A DNA stretch of 64,000 nucleotides from Clostridium sp. AWRP (lineage in GTDB: Bacteria > Bacillota > Clostridia > Clostridiales > Clostridiaceae): contig NZ_CP029758.2 in the NCBI RefSeq assembly GCF_004006395.2, positions 2,604,001 through 2,668,000 of the forward strand, read 5' to 3'. Numbering within the stretch: the first letter of the stretch is position 1; each line of letters begins with the position of its first letter. Under the pieces are notes generated by a model that searched no databases, had not been told where the DNA came from, and was given only the letters and a program-made list of their open reading frames with translations. Of this stretch, positions 34,660 to 44,248 are shown piece by piece. A program made the position numbers and the translations under genes.

Positions 34660-35118
34660 TTATTTTCTATTTTTATACTTTTGGAGAGCATAATTCAATT
34701 TTAAAAAGCTTAAGCTCATATTTTTTAAATCATCATTATTCAACTCCGAAAGTGCTTCTGCCAAAAATCTAGATTTTATTTCACCCATTTTTTTTAGGAA
34801 TTGCTTTCCTTTATCTGTCAAAGATATCATAACTACCCGCCTGTTGTCTTCTGGTCTAAACCTATGTATAAATTGGCTTTCAACTAATTTATTGCTTAAA
34901 TTTGTAACAGCTGAAGGAGTTATTCCAAGTTTTTCAGCAAGTTCACTAACTTTGTAGGATTCACTTTCTTCAAATAAATATAAAAAGAACAACTGCGAAA
35001 TAGAAAGTTTTTCTTCATAATTTATCTCATTCATTACAAATCTACTTATGATAACAAAATTATATAAGCCCTTTTTTATATCTTCAATAAGTGATGATTT
35101 ATCTTTTTCACAGTTCAT
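34660..35118 (-). CDS. MarR-family regulator
   Basis: A 152-residue regulator with the winged-helix core (YKVSELAEKLGITPSAVTNLSNKLVES; shown by segments around residues 56-82) and the wing RPEDNRRVVMISLT. It is the first gene of the pump operon, 33 bases before the RND gene, and probably represses it. A palindromic AT-rich site lies upstream (35156-35185). Confidence 0.88.
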   Translation of the reverse strand: MNCEKDKSSLIEDIKKGLYNFVIISRFVMNEINYEEKLSISQLFFLYLFEESESYKVSELAEKLGITPSAVTNLSNKLVESQFIHRFRPEDNRRVVMISLTDKGKQFLKKMGEIKSRFLAEALSELNNDDLKNMSLSFLKLNYALQKYKNRK

Positions 35119-35155
35119 TAAAATTCTCCTTTACTACCCTACATACTATAGAAAG

Positions 35156-35185
35156 GTTTAAAATTTAAACATTTTAAACTTTAAA
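35156..35185. promoter_or_regulatory. Candidate MarR operator
   Basis: A 15-base palindrome GTTTAAAATTTAAAC (35156-35170) is followed by the related TTTTAAACTTTAAA. It lies about 40 bases before the marR start, where MarR proteins usually bind their own promoter. AT-rich context lowers confidence. Confidence 0.4.
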
Positions 35186-35276
35186 TATTTCATACATACA
35201 TAAATACATAATGTAAATTATATATTTATATTTTATAAATATCAATGATTTATTAACAAATTTAATATAATATTAA

Positions 35277-35313
35277 GAAAAATACTCCAGATATATTTTC
35301 TGAAGTATTTCCT
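35277..35313 (-). terminator. Terminator downstream of the VIT-vWA gene
   Basis: Minus-strand stem GAAATACTTCAGA / TCTGGAGTATTTTTC with a T-rich tail, about 165 bases after the 35477 stop. The rest of the 35119-35476 gap is AT-rich with the marR promoter and nothing else recognised. Confidence 0.55.
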
Positions 35314-35476
35314 TAACATTACTATTTATATGAATTTTGCCTTAATATTCTCTCCTACAACTTAAGTTTAAGTGTATGCAAAATATCAATTATCTGCACA
35401 TAATCAAACCAGGGACTATTATTACTATATTATATCAATCATATTTTATCAATATGATACCACCTAATGATTCTTT

Positions 35477-37894
35477 TTAATTCTTTAGTGCCTTAAGTAC
35501 TGCAAGTTTTGCCATATTAAATATGGAATTTCTCTCCTCAACTATAGTTATTTCTTCTTCTATATATTTTCCATCTTCACTTGATTTAAAAAGAGATGCT
35601 ACATTTCTTTTAAATGAATTATCCATTAAATTCTTTAATATGTGCTTTGTATCCTCTTTAGGATATAAATTTTCACACAATTTCTCTATTATATGATCAA
35701 CTTTTAAAACATATTTGTCCTTTAGTATTTTCTTCTTCTTTATATTATTCAGTGCCAGGATAGACATCTCTAAAATATCATCTCTCACATTAAAATCAAC
35801 CTGATCATAACTGTCACATATAAAAGTTGCAGCTTTATTTAATTGATTTGTATATATGTCTATATTTTCCCTTCCTATTATAAATGCCAGCATTACCATA
35901 GAAGTGGTTTCTATTTTATCCTCTAAATTGCTATCTTCATAATCTACAAAAGCTCCATCTGCAAATTGATTTTTAGCTATTATTCGTATAAGCTTTTCTC
36001 TAGTATACTTTTTATCCAAATATGAATTGTCATTGTCATATTCTTTATCTTCTTTATCATTGGTAAAACTTCTATACAAGAACCCACTTTCTAAGTTTTC
36101 ATTTATTTTTTCACCTAAAGTACTTTCATTTACTTTTATTGGAATTATATTCTTAAGCTGAATGCCAAGTACTGGTTCTTCTCTTAATTCCATCAATATA
36201 AAAGTAGTTTCAGGACTTATGAAGCCACTTTTTTTAGAAAGTTCTATTAACTTTCTTTTCATTTCTTCTTTCTCTTGTCCCCTCTGTGCTTTCATATTCA
36301 TTTCTAAAGATTTCATCTTTTTTCTAGCCCAAACCTTTCTAAGTAAGCTGGCATTTTCCTCTGTGCTAAAATTATCAATATCTATTCTTCTCAAATATTC
36401 CTTTCCATCCACATACCCTTTTAGAGTTATTCGTCCCTCTACTTCCCCGGTAACACTTGCAAATATAGAAAAAGGTTCTCTATCATACATATATTCAATA
36501 GTCCTTGGATAAGTAGAATTAACTTGTAACCTTCCCCAATCTATATCTATACCGTCTACCTGAGGACTTTGTATTCTATTAAACTGCCTTAAAATCACAT
36601 CTTCAATTCTTTGACCTATATCTATAAATTCTGCTTTTCCATAACTTTCATGGGCTAACTTATTTAAAAAATAATTATTTGCACAAGAATCTATTCCAAA
36701 AGTAAATATTCTATTATCCCCAATATTTTCATTCACATAGGAAAGTATTTTTTCCTCATCCTCTACTGAATCATCTGTAAAAAGAAGTATAGTATTTTCA
36801 GATCCTTCATTTTCAAGGCTGTATTTTATCCCTCCAAATATATCCGCATCTTTTTCCGTTTTTAAACTATCTATCCACTTAGATGCTTCTCTTAGTGAAT
36901 CTGCATTAAACTCTATCAGTCCATTTTGAGAAAAACTAATTAGTTTATTCCCCAAGGCTATCATGTCAAAGGTATCTCCTTTTGATAGATTTCTTATACA
37001 AAGTTGAAGTGCATTTTTAGCTTGTTCTAACTTTTCACCTTTCATCGTATCTGAAATATCAATTAAAAATACATAATGTTCTGTAATATCTTCTTCATAA
37101 GGATCAAGTTTAGGAATCATTCTCATATAAACTATCCCTTTTTCCTCATCATTTTCCTTATACTCATATATCATTCCATCTGCTTCTAAGGTTTCTCTTT
37201 CCCTCATAAACAATATAAAATCTTTATCTGTTAAATAGTAGTTTTCTTCTAAGCTTATTTTAGCTACTGTGTCACCTTCCCTCTCCACCTTTATATTATG
37301 ATAGGGACACCTAAAATCAACTTTACTTAAGGATTCCACTATTACGTTTACCTTAAATTCAAAGTTCTCTTCCTTAGTTTTTCTTATACCTAATTTGTTT
37401 ACCAAGTTATCCTTTAGTTCTTCAATTTTGGATCTGTTTCTTATTATCTTAGGTTGTGAAATTGCAGGTATTGTAAGTTTAAATGTACTATCTTTATAAT
37501 CTAGTTCCTCTATGTAGGAAAGTTTTATTTTAACAGTTTCTCCAGAAATTATTTTTCCTATGCTTATTTTAAATAAGTGGGGACTGAATTCTTCTAGGGA
37601 AAAAGTGCTGTCTCCTCTAAGCTTTGCATTTTCATAAATTTGAAGTGCCTTATCTTTTTCTTCAACTACTGCCTTTAAAGTTCTTCCACCTATTTCTGCT
37701 TCAAAACCAGATATTATAGCTGCAGCTGGAAGTGGAAAAATGTAAACTCCTTCTATATTTTCATTACTGCAATTTTGATAAATCTGATTTATAAATATCT
37801 CACCATACCCTGCACATAAATTTCCATTAATATTAACTTTTTTTAATAAAATTCCCTCATCAATTTTAGTATCTCTGTTAGCATAAGATAACAT
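35477..37894 (-). CDS. VIT and von Willebrand A domain protein
   Basis: An 805-residue protein without a clear signal peptide. The N-terminal 130 residues match a VIT domain (IYQNCSNENIEGVYIFPLP, and EEKDKALQIYENAK). A vWA domain at about 265-440 has a metal-ion site DISDTMKGEKLEQA. A third region with ISPETTFILMELRE follows, and the C-terminal 200 residues appear helical. In animals this pair occurs in inter-alpha-trypsin inhibitor chains; bacterial homologues are of unknown function. ATG 37894 follows AAAGGAGG; a start nine codons upstream has none. Single-gene unit, ended by the hairpin at 35277. Confidence 0.8.
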   Translation of the reverse strand: MLSYANRDTKIDEGILLKKVNINGNLCAGYGEIFINQIYQNCSNENIEGVYIFPLPAAAIISGFEAEIGGRTLKAVVEEKDKALQIYENAKLRGDSTFSLEEFSPHLFKISIGKIISGETVKIKLSYIEELDYKDSTFKLTIPAISQPKIIRNRSKIEELKDNLVNKLGIRKTKEENFEFKVNVIVESLSKVDFRCPYHNIKVEREGDTVAKISLEENYYLTDKDFILFMRERETLEADGMIYEYKENDEEKGIVYMRMIPKLDPYEEDITEHYVFLIDISDTMKGEKLEQAKNALQLCIRNLSKGDTFDMIALGNKLISFSQNGLIEFNADSLREASKWIDSLKTEKDADIFGGIKYSLENEGSENTILLFTDDSVEDEEKILSYVNENIGDNRIFTFGIDSCANNYFLNKLAHESYGKAEFIDIGQRIEDVILRQFNRIQSPQVDGIDIDWGRLQVNSTYPRTIEYMYDREPFSIFASVTGEVEGRITLKGYVDGKEYLRRIDIDNFSTEENASLLRKVWARKKMKSLEMNMKAQRGQEKEEMKRKLIELSKKSGFISPETTFILMELREEPVLGIQLKNIIPIKVNESTLGEKINENLESGFLYRSFTNDKEDKEYDNDNSYLDKKYTREKLIRIIAKNQFADGAFVDYEDSNLEDKIETTSMVMLAFIIGRENIDIYTNQLNKAATFICDSYDQVDFNVRDDILEMSILALNNIKKKKILKDKYVLKVDHIIEKLCENLYPKEDTKHILKNLMDNSFKRNVASLFKSSEDGKYIEEEITIVEERNSIFNMAKLAVLKALKN

Positions 37895-38263
37895 ATGTCC
37901 TGACCTCCTTTTCAATTTCACTTTATCTACAAAAATACATATTAAATATTATTTTCCATTAAAAATAATTACTAAATATATATTTACCACATCTTAATAA
38001 TATATTCATACTAAAAATATCTATTTTGTATTATTATATCATATATATGGTAAATTATTTTAGAAGCTTCTAAAAACAATGGAAGTCTTCCATCCTTTTA
38101 AATATATTCCTAATAGAAGATACAAATATAACTTATCCAATTAATATGATACATTACTCTATATAAATTATCTGTAACCATTGTTATGCTTTTGCGTATT
38201 TTTTATTTGCAAAAAATATAATATAAGTAGTATAATAAAATGTATATATTGTAGAAATCTATT
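37895..38263. other. Gene-free AT-rich stretch
   Basis: Divergent promoter region between the VIT-vWA gene and the fluoride riboswitch. A short inverted pair GGAAG / CTTCC near 38075-38095 is the only structure seen. No open frame worth reporting. Confidence 0.5.
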
Positions 38264-38342
38264 TTTATAGGTGATGGAGCTCACCTTTAATTGCTTACGG
38301 CTGATAGCTCCTACTTTAATCAAAAAGTAGGAGCATTTTTTG
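38264..38342 (+). promoter_or_regulatory. Fluoride (crcB) riboswitch with terminator
   Basis: The aptamer shows the family signature: GGTGATGGAGCTCACC, then TTTAATTGCT, then CTGATAGCTCCTAC. The last segment also forms the 5' arm of a terminator GCTCCTAC / GTAGGAGC followed by six T. Ligand binding would free the downstream genes, both crcB, from termination. Confidence 0.92.
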
Positions 38343-38368
38343 TAGCCAAATTCACAGGGGGTATTAAA

Positions 38369-38824
38369 TTGAAAAAATATATTTACATAGGACTGGGTGG
38401 TTTTTTAGGTGCAATTTTAAGATTTACATTAGAAAATATAAAAATAAGTACCTATTTAACTTTAATTCCTATAAATACTTTATTTATAAATATAACAGGA
38501 GCCTTTATTCTAGCCTTCGTAACCACTGCTACTGTTTATACTTCAGTTGTATCTTCAAATATAAAGTTAGGAATATGTACTGGATTTGCAGGAGCTTATA
38601 CTACTTTTTCTACCTTATGCAAAGAAACTGTATCACTTATAAATTCAAACCACCCTATTTTAGCTATATGCTATATTTGTATTTCTTTAATTTTGGGACT
38701 TGCCTTTGCTTATCTTGGAGAATTTACTTCTATAAAATTAGTTTCAAAATTAAACCTCAACTACTCTGTTGATTTAGATAAATTAGATGATACTGATTAT
38801 AAAAATAAGGGAACTTCCATTTGA
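38369..38824 (+). CDS. crcB: Fluoride channel subunit CrcB/Fluc, first
   Basis: A 151-residue membrane protein with four spans. Family motifs GGFLGAILRFTLE, NITGAFILAFV and GFAGAYTTFSTLCKE are present; the last carries the polar track that lines the pore. I place the start at TTG 38369, eight bases after GGGG; upstream in-frame sequence belongs to the riboswitch. It has a C-terminal tail of about 25 residues beyond the last span. The second crcB gene follows in 27 bases; the two probably form a heterodimeric F- exporter. Confidence 0.9.
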   Translation: MKKYIYIGLGGFLGAILRFTLENIKISTYLTLIPINTLFINITGAFILAFVTTATVYTSVVSSNIKLGICTGFAGAYTTFSTLCKETVSLINSNHPILAICYICISLILGLAFAYLGEFTSIKLVSKLNLNYSVDLDKLDDTDYKNKGTSI

Positions 38825-38851
38825 AATATACTACAATAGGAGGACGTAAAA

Positions 38852-39214
38852 ATGAACTTTTTAATAGTTGGAATTGGCGGCATAATTGGAAGCCTAGCTA
38901 GATTTTGTCTTGGTAACTTGGTAAATAAAAAATTTAAGTCTCTATTTCCCCTAGGAACTTTTATCATAAATATAACAGGAGCCTTGCTGCTTGGAATACT
39001 TAGCAGCTCTCACATTTCTAGAAACTTATATATTCTTTTGTGTGATGGATTTTTAGGAGCCTATACCACCTTTTCTTCCTTTATGTACGAGGATTTTAAA
39101 CTTTTTCAATTAAAGTATAAATTGCATGCATATACATATGTAATTATGACAGCATTAATTGGACTATCATTCTATGCCCTAGGAACTAGAATAACATACT
39201 ATGCAGGATTTTAA
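38852..39214 (+). CDS. crcB: Fluoride channel subunit CrcB/Fluc, second
   Basis: A 120-residue, four-span protein with GIIGSLARFCLGN, NITGALLLGIL and GFLGAYTTFSSFMYED. ATG 38852 has GGAGG before it. Clostridial Fluc channels often come as two different genes that assemble as an antiparallel heterodimer, and this pair behind one fluoride riboswitch fits that. Confidence 0.9.
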   Translation: MNFLIVGIGGIIGSLARFCLGNLVNKKFKSLFPLGTFIINITGALLLGILSSSHISRNLYILLCDGFLGAYTTFSSFMYEDFKLFQLKYKLHAYTYVIMTALIGLSFYALGTRITYYAGF

Positions 39215-39390
39215 TTGGAAATTAGGCGTTAAGAGTTATTTTAAAAATATTGCGAAACAATATTTTTAATTAATAGTTAATAATGAAGAATTAATAGTTA
39301 ATGTGAATTTTTTTCCGTTACACTACAAAAAATCTTTGATTAAGTTTTTCATCACTTGCTTTGCTAAAGCAAAACATTACTGGGGATTTA

Positions 39391-40920
39391 GGGAATGGGT
39401 ATGGATTTGTGTAAAAACCAAATCTATACCCATTATTTTTGTATAATGGAATGGAAGATTTGGAACAATATTCTTAAATAAATTAGGAGGAGTTTCAAAT
39501 GAAAGAAATTGAAGTACCAGATATCGATTATAAGGAAGAAGTTAAAAAATGCAAAACTATGGAGGACGTAGTTGGCAGAAATGGTTTGCTGCAGAGACTT
39601 TTAAAGGATGTTATACAAAATATGCTTGAGGCAGAAATGGAAGAACTGCTTGGCAGAGAAAAATATCAAAGAAGTGAGGATTCAGAAAATAAAAATTATA
39701 GAAATGGATACTCAAAGAAAAGTATTAGGAGCAGTGTTGGTGATGTAAATCTTGATATACCAAGAGATAGAAAAGCTGACTTTGAACCTAAAGTTGTAAA
39801 AAAATATGAAACTGTATGCAATGAACTGGATAAGAAAATTATAGGATTATACGCAAGAGGTATGTCTACAAGAGACATTCAGTCAGAACTGGAAGAATTA
39901 TATGGCATCGATGTATCGCCAACAATGATATCAAAAATAACTGATAAAGTTATGGATTCAGCTGCACAATGGCAGAATAGGGCACTGGATGACGTGTATC
40001 CTATTGTTTATATGGATGCAATACATTTTAAGGTTAGGGAAGAAAATAAAATAGTCACAAAAGCTGCCTATATATGTATGGCCCTTGATATGAAAGGATA
40101 TAAAGATATTTTGGGCATATGGATTGGTGAAGCCGAAGGAGCAAAATTCTGGCTGTCAGTTTGCAATGATTTAAGAAATAGAGGAGTAAAAGAAATACTG
40201 ATTGCCTGTATGGATGGACTAAAAGGGCTTCCAGATGCAATAAAATCCGTATTTCCGGATGTTAGTATTCAAAATTGTATAATACACCAAATAAGAAATT
40301 CTATTAAGTATATAGCTTCCAAAGATAAAAAGGAATTTATGAAAGATTTAAAATGCGTATATAAAGCACCTACTGAAGATTCTGCAATTAACGGCCTGGA
40401 TAATCTAAAGAAAAAATGGGATCAGAAGTATAGTATAGTAATTGAATCCTGGTATAATAACTGGGATAAGTTATCAACATATTTTAATTACTCACCGGAA
40501 ATCAGGAAAATTATTTATACTACAAACGCATTAGAGGGTTTCAACCGACAGCTTAGAAAGTTTACGAAGATAAGAACAGTATTTCCAAATGATGAAGCAC
40601 TTAGAAAATCTCTTTACCTAGCTACTGAGAAAGTCATGGAAAAATGGACTTCTCCATCCCAAAATTGGGGAATGACATTGGCACAATTAACTATTGTGTT
40701 TAATGATAAACTAGGCGAAGAGATACTCTAAGATTTAGCTAAAATTTTTATATTTTTTCTTATTTTATTGCATAATTAAGTATATTATACAAACAATAAG
40801 AATGTAATATTAATCAGTATTAGTATTACTCAAATATAAAAAAATATAACTGAAAATCAAAATTTCCAGTTATATAAAACTAAATCAAATCTATTTTACA
40901 CAAATCCATCTATATTCTCC
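39391..40920 (+). mobile_element. IS256-family insertion sequence, complete
   Basis: About 1530 bp with one transposase gene. Left end GGGAATGGGTATGGATTT and right end reading inward match over TTTTACACAAATCCAT after complementing, so terminal inverted repeats are present though imperfect at the outermost bases. GATTTA flanks both sides (39385-39390 and 40922-40927), consistent with a target duplication. Inside the left end ATGGGTATGGATTT pairs with AAATCTATACCCAT, a hairpin that would stop outside transcripts from entering the transposase gene. Confidence 0.8.
39499..40731 (+). CDS. IS256-family (Mutator-type) transposase
   Basis: A 410-residue intact DDE transposase, usual length for the family. 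The N-terminal part holds LLQRLLKDVIQNMLEAEM and RNGYSKK; the acidic residues sit in YMDAIHFKV, ACMDGLKGLP and TTNALEGFNRQLRK. The ATG has GGAGG upstream. No frameshift or stop, so the element is likely active or recently so. Confidence 0.93.
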   Translation: MKEIEVPDIDYKEEVKKCKTMEDVVGRNGLLQRLLKDVIQNMLEAEMEELLGREKYQRSEDSENKNYRNGYSKKSIRSSVGDVNLDIPRDRKADFEPKVVKKYETVCNELDKKIIGLYARGMSTRDIQSELEELYGIDVSPTMISKITDKVMDSAAQWQNRALDDVYPIVYMDAIHFKVREENKIVTKAAYICMALDMKGYKDILGIWIGEAEGAKFWLSVCNDLRNRGVKEILIACMDGLKGLPDAIKSVFPDVSIQNCIIHQIRNSIKYIASKDKKEFMKDLKCVYKAPTEDSAINGLDNLKKKWDQKYSIVIESWYNNWDKLSTYFNYSPEIRKIIYTTNALEGFNRQLRKFTKIRTVFPNDEALRKSLYLATEKVMEKWTSPSQNWGMTLAQLTIVFNDKLGEEIL

Positions 40921-41081
40921 TGATTTATATAAATTTAAAGATTTTTTGCGACAGCTAAAAATCATCCTTCACTATTAATTTTTCATTATTAATTCTTAAC
41001 TTGCGAAGCTTTGCTTCGCAAAGTTCTTAATATACGTCTTTATTCTATTATACAAGTACCGTATCCTTTTCACTATTAACT

Positions 41082-42158
41082 CTAGTATAAGCTGTCTATA
41101 ACTCCTCCACCAACAAGGATATCTCCATCATAAAATACTACAGACTGTCCTTTTGTAATAGCTCTTTGATTTTCATCAAACTCAACCTTAACCCTGTCTT
41201 CGTCTATAGCACTTATAAGTGCATCAGCAGGCTTAGCTGAATATCTTATCTTTGCCTGTATCCTCATAGGTTTATCCAATTTTTCAAAAGGCATAAAATT
41301 TAATCCCTTTGCAATTAATTTGTTTTTAAAAATATCTTTTTCTCCACCAAGAACAACTTCATTTTTTAGTGGATTTATGTCTATGACATACATTGGAATT
41401 CCAAATGCTATTCCAAGTCCTTTTCTCTGTCCTATTGTATAGTAAGTAATTCCTCTGTGCTTTCCAAGAACTTTACCATGTTTATCTACAAAATTTCCTT
41501 CTTTCACCTTATTGGGAGCAACTCTTTTTATATAAGAACCATGATCATTATCTGGAATAAAACATATTTCCTCACTGTCATTTTTATTGTGAACTGCTAG
41601 ACCTATCTTCTTTGCTATTTCTCTTATTTGTTCCTTTTTATAAATTCCACAAGGCATTAAAGTATGTTCTAGTTGAAACTGGGTTAAATTATATAATGCA
41701 TAGGTTTGATCTTTTTTACTATCCTTTGACTTTTTAAGTACATATCTATCATTTACTTTTTCCACTGAAGCATAATGTCCTGTAGCCACATAATCCGCCC
41801 CTAAATCCATAGCTCTTTTTAAAAGTTCATCAAATTTTATGTATTTATTACAAGCTACACAAGGATTTGGAGTTCTTCCCTTTGTATATTCATCTATAAA
41901 ATAATCTATTACACACTTTTTAAACTCATTTCTAAAATTCATGACATAATATGGAATGCCTAGGTTATATGCTACAAGTCTTGCATCATCTACAGCACTT
42001 AAAGAACAGCATCCACCTTCCATTCCTTCATAATATTTATCATCCTGCCATACCTGCATTGTGACTCCTATAACTTCATACCCTTGCTCTTTTAAAAGGT
42101 ATGCTGCAACGGAACTATCAACTCCACCACTCATACCTACTACTACTTTCTTCTTCAT
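41082..42158 (-). CDS. mnmA: tRNA-specific 2-thiouridylase MnmA
   Basis: A 358-residue enzyme that thiolates U34 of tRNA-Glu, -Gln and -Lys. The PP-loop is GMSGGVDSSVAAYLL (about 8-22), with GCCSLSAVDDAR after it. Catalytic cysteines are in NPCVACNKYIKF and SEEICFIPD. ATG 42158 follows AGGTGATAAA and gives the normal family length; an earlier start would add 18 unlikely residues. It lies 32 bases after the cysteine desulfurase gene, which supplies its sulfur. Confidence 0.95.
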   Translation of the reverse strand: MKKKVVVGMSGGVDSSVAAYLLKEQGYEVIGVTMQVWQDDKYYEGMEGGCCSLSAVDDARLVAYNLGIPYYVMNFRNEFKKCVIDYFIDEYTKGRTPNPCVACNKYIKFDELLKRAMDLGADYVATGHYASVEKVNDRYVLKKSKDSKKDQTYALYNLTQFQLEHTLMPCGIYKKEQIREIAKKIGLAVHNKNDSEEICFIPDNDHGSYIKRVAPNKVKEGNFVDKHGKVLGKHRGITYYTIGQRKGLGIAFGIPMYVIDINPLKNEVVLGGEKDIFKNKLIAKGLNFMPFEKLDKPMRIQAKIRYSAKPADALISAIDEDRVKVEFDENQRAITKGQSVVFYDGDILVGGGVIDSLY

Positions 42159-42190
42159 TTTATCACCTATTCTAATCAAAGTATTTTTAA

Positions 42191-43360
42191 TCAATCTTTT
42201 ATTTGCTGCCATTTTTTATTATTTTCTCTTAATTTTAAAACCGTATTACCTATTTCATTTATAACAAAGTCCACTTCATCTTCTGTAGTATTTGCTCCTA
42301 TAGTAAGCCTCAATGAACCATTTGCCTGATTTCTTGATAACCCTATAGCTGTAAGTACATGAGATGGTTCTATTGCCCCTGCTGAGCAGGCGCTTCCTGT
42401 AGACACACATATTCCGGTTCCATCTAAAGCCATAACCAAAATTTCACCCTCTATAGAATCAAAAGTTACATTTACATTACCTGGCAGTCTATTACTTTTA
42501 TCACCATTTAGTTTAGTGCCAGGTATTTTTAAAAGTCCTTCAATTAATTTATTTCTTAAATAAGTCAACCTATTACTTTCACTATCCATATTTTTTACAG
42601 CAATTTCAATAGCTTTTCCCATTCCAACTATTCCTGCAATATTTTCCGTTCCTGCTCTTCTTCCCCTTTCCTGTGCTCCACCGTGGATTAAACTATCTAT
42701 CTTAACTCCCTTTTTTATATAAAGAGCTCCCATACCTTTAGGGCCATAAAATTTATGGGACGCCATAGACAATAAATCTATATTCATAGCTTTAACATCA
42801 ATTTCTACATTTCCCACTGCTTGAACTGCATCCGTGTGAAACAATATTTCTTTTTTTCTACAAAGACTTCCTATTTCTTTTATAGGTTCTATTGTACCTA
42901 TTTCATTATTTGCAAACATAACAGATATAAGTATAGTATTATCTGTTATACTTTTTTCAATTTCATCTAAATTAACTATTCCATATTCATTTACAGGAAG
43001 AAAAGTTACTTTAAAACCATGCTTCTCTAAATACTTACAGGTATTTATAACTGCATGATGTTCTATACCTGTAGTTATTATATGATTTCCTTTACCTGCA
43101 TTTGCAGATGCAATTCCCTTTATAGCCCAGTTGTCAGATTCAGAACCTCCATTTGTAAAAAATATTTCATCTCTATTTGCATTTATAGCATCTGCTATCT
43201 TTCCTCTAGCTTCAGTTATAGCCATTTTACTTTTCCTAGATATGTGATAAATAGAGGAAGGATTGCCAAAATACTCAGTAAAATATGGACTCATCTCTGC
43301 TGCTACTTCTGGTTTTACAAAAGTTGTAGCTGCATAATCCATATAGATTTCTCTTTTCAT
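42191..43360 (-). CDS. iscS: Cysteine desulfurase (IscS/NifS)
   Basis: A 389-residue PLP enzyme that removes sulfur from cysteine. The N-terminal IYMDYAATT, the PLP lysine in SHKFYGPKG and the catalytic cysteine in STGSACSAG are visible. The short active-site loop groups it with IscS/NifS-type (class I) enzymes. ATG 43360 is chosen behind GGAGAGGTAATA. With mnmA directly downstream its sulfur likely goes to tRNA thiolation as well as Fe-S assembly. No iscU or iscR is adjacent. Confidence 0.93.
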   Translation of the reverse strand: MKREIYMDYAATTFVKPEVAAEMSPYFTEYFGNPSSIYHISRKSKMAITEARGKIADAINANRDEIFFTNGGSESDNWAIKGIASANAGKGNHIITTGIEHHAVINTCKYLEKHGFKVTFLPVNEYGIVNLDEIEKSITDNTILISVMFANNEIGTIEPIKEIGSLCRKKEILFHTDAVQAVGNVEIDVKAMNIDLLSMASHKFYGPKGMGALYIKKGVKIDSLIHGGAQERGRRAGTENIAGIVGMGKAIEIAVKNMDSESNRLTYLRNKLIEGLLKIPGTKLNGDKSNRLPGNVNVTFDSIEGEILVMALDGTGICVSTGSACSAGAIEPSHVLTAIGLSRNQANGSLRLTIGANTTEDEVDFVINEIGNTVLKLRENNKKWQQIKD

Positions 43361-43533
43361 TATTACCTCTCCTATCAAAGTGTACTTTTTATGTAGAAAT
43401 CATAGTGACATACTATAATATACTATATCATATTTTTAAATATTGCTTTTGTCAACTATAGTTAATTGTATAAAAAGCTTAAATTATGATATTATAATTT
43501 TTATCAAGTATATAATAGGAAGGGATTTAAACT

Positions 43534-43920
43534 ATGGGTTCAAAAATTAAAATTAATGTATATGGAAATAAGGATGCAATAATAACTGGTGATAGCTGTA
43601 ATAACAAACACAGTTCTTGTTCTGGAAAATGTGAAGGTTGTAAATCTACTAATAGCAGCAAAACTATACAGGTAAAAACCTTAGATTTATACTACAATCT
43701 AATAAATTTTCTAACTATAAATCATATGAAAGAAAATGTAGATATTCACTTTATAGAATTAGCTAAAAACTCTCCTATAAATGAAGAATCCATAAAAGTG
43801 GAGAACCTGATAAAAAAAGGATTTAAACCACCTATAACAGTAATCGATGGAATAATAAGATATTATGCTGGTATATCCAATGTCTTAGTCTATAGAGATG
43901 TATTGGATTTAATTGAATAA
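43534..43920 (+). CDS. Small Cys-rich protein, possibly thioredoxin-like
   Basis: A 128-residue protein I do not recognise by name. It starts KIKINVYG, has four cysteines C22, C29, C33 and C36 in SCNNKHSSCSGKCEGC, then a helix and a PPITVIDGIIRYYAGI segment. A beta strand, Cys loop, helix and cis-Pro-like PP before a strand recall a thioredoxin fold. It is divergent from iscS, so a role in sulfur, metal or redox handling is possible but unproven. The start has GGAAGGG upstream. Intact. Confidence 0.6.
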   Translation: MGSKIKINVYGNKDAIITGDSCNNKHSSCSGKCEGCKSTNSSKTIQVKTLDLYYNLINFLTINHMKENVDIHFIELAKNSPINEESIKVENLIKKGFKPPITVIDGIIRYYAGISNVLVYRDVLDLIE

Positions 43921-43997
43921 AACTAATATTTTGAAAAGTTAGAAATTATACAAAATGTGTGGACAATAATGGAATTATTTTGTATAATTAAGACAAA

Positions 43998-44118
43998 GGT
44001 AGCAGAGTAAATATTACGCGTAAAGTGTTAGAGAATGGGAGGTTGTCTCTAAACGAAAAGCTTAAATAATTTTACTTTATAATTTAAAGCTTACGATGTG
44101 ATATTGCTTCCGCTGTTA
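43998..44118 (+). promoter_or_regulatory. Tetrahydrofolate riboswitch
   Basis: Signature segments appear in order: GGTAGCAGAGTAAATATTACGC, split here as GGTAGCAGAGTA and ATTACGCG, then GAATGGGA-GGTTGTC, ACGAAAAGC, and the 3' side GCTTACGATGTGATATTGC and TTCCGCTG. These match the THF aptamer, and the downstream gene is a folate-type transporter component, the common target. Confidence 0.85.
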
Positions 44119-44140
44119 CATTAAAGAGATTTTGTACTTA

Positions 44141-44182
44141 CCTCTTTTCTCTTTAATGTGACTACATTAAAGAGAAAAGAGG
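44141..44182 (+). terminator. Expression-platform hairpin of the THF riboswitch
   Basis: A perfect 19-bp stem (arms 44141-44159 and 44164-44182) with a 4-base loop. The segment ACATTAAAGAGA just upstream (44118-44129) repeats the start of the 3' arm, so it can pair with the 5' arm instead and act as the alternative fold. The T tail is weak (TGTTTCT). Confidence 0.7.
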
Positions 44183-44248
44183 TGTTTCTATGTGATTTTT
44201 TGCTCTGTGTAAATTAATTTAATATTTATAACACTGGGGGTAAAAAGT

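Noticed and set aside
40998..41024. Hairpin AACTTGCGAAGC / GCTTCGCAAAGTT as terminator of mnmA
   Set aside because: The stem is good but no T run follows on either strand; it resembles short dispersed clostridial repeats seen near 39345.
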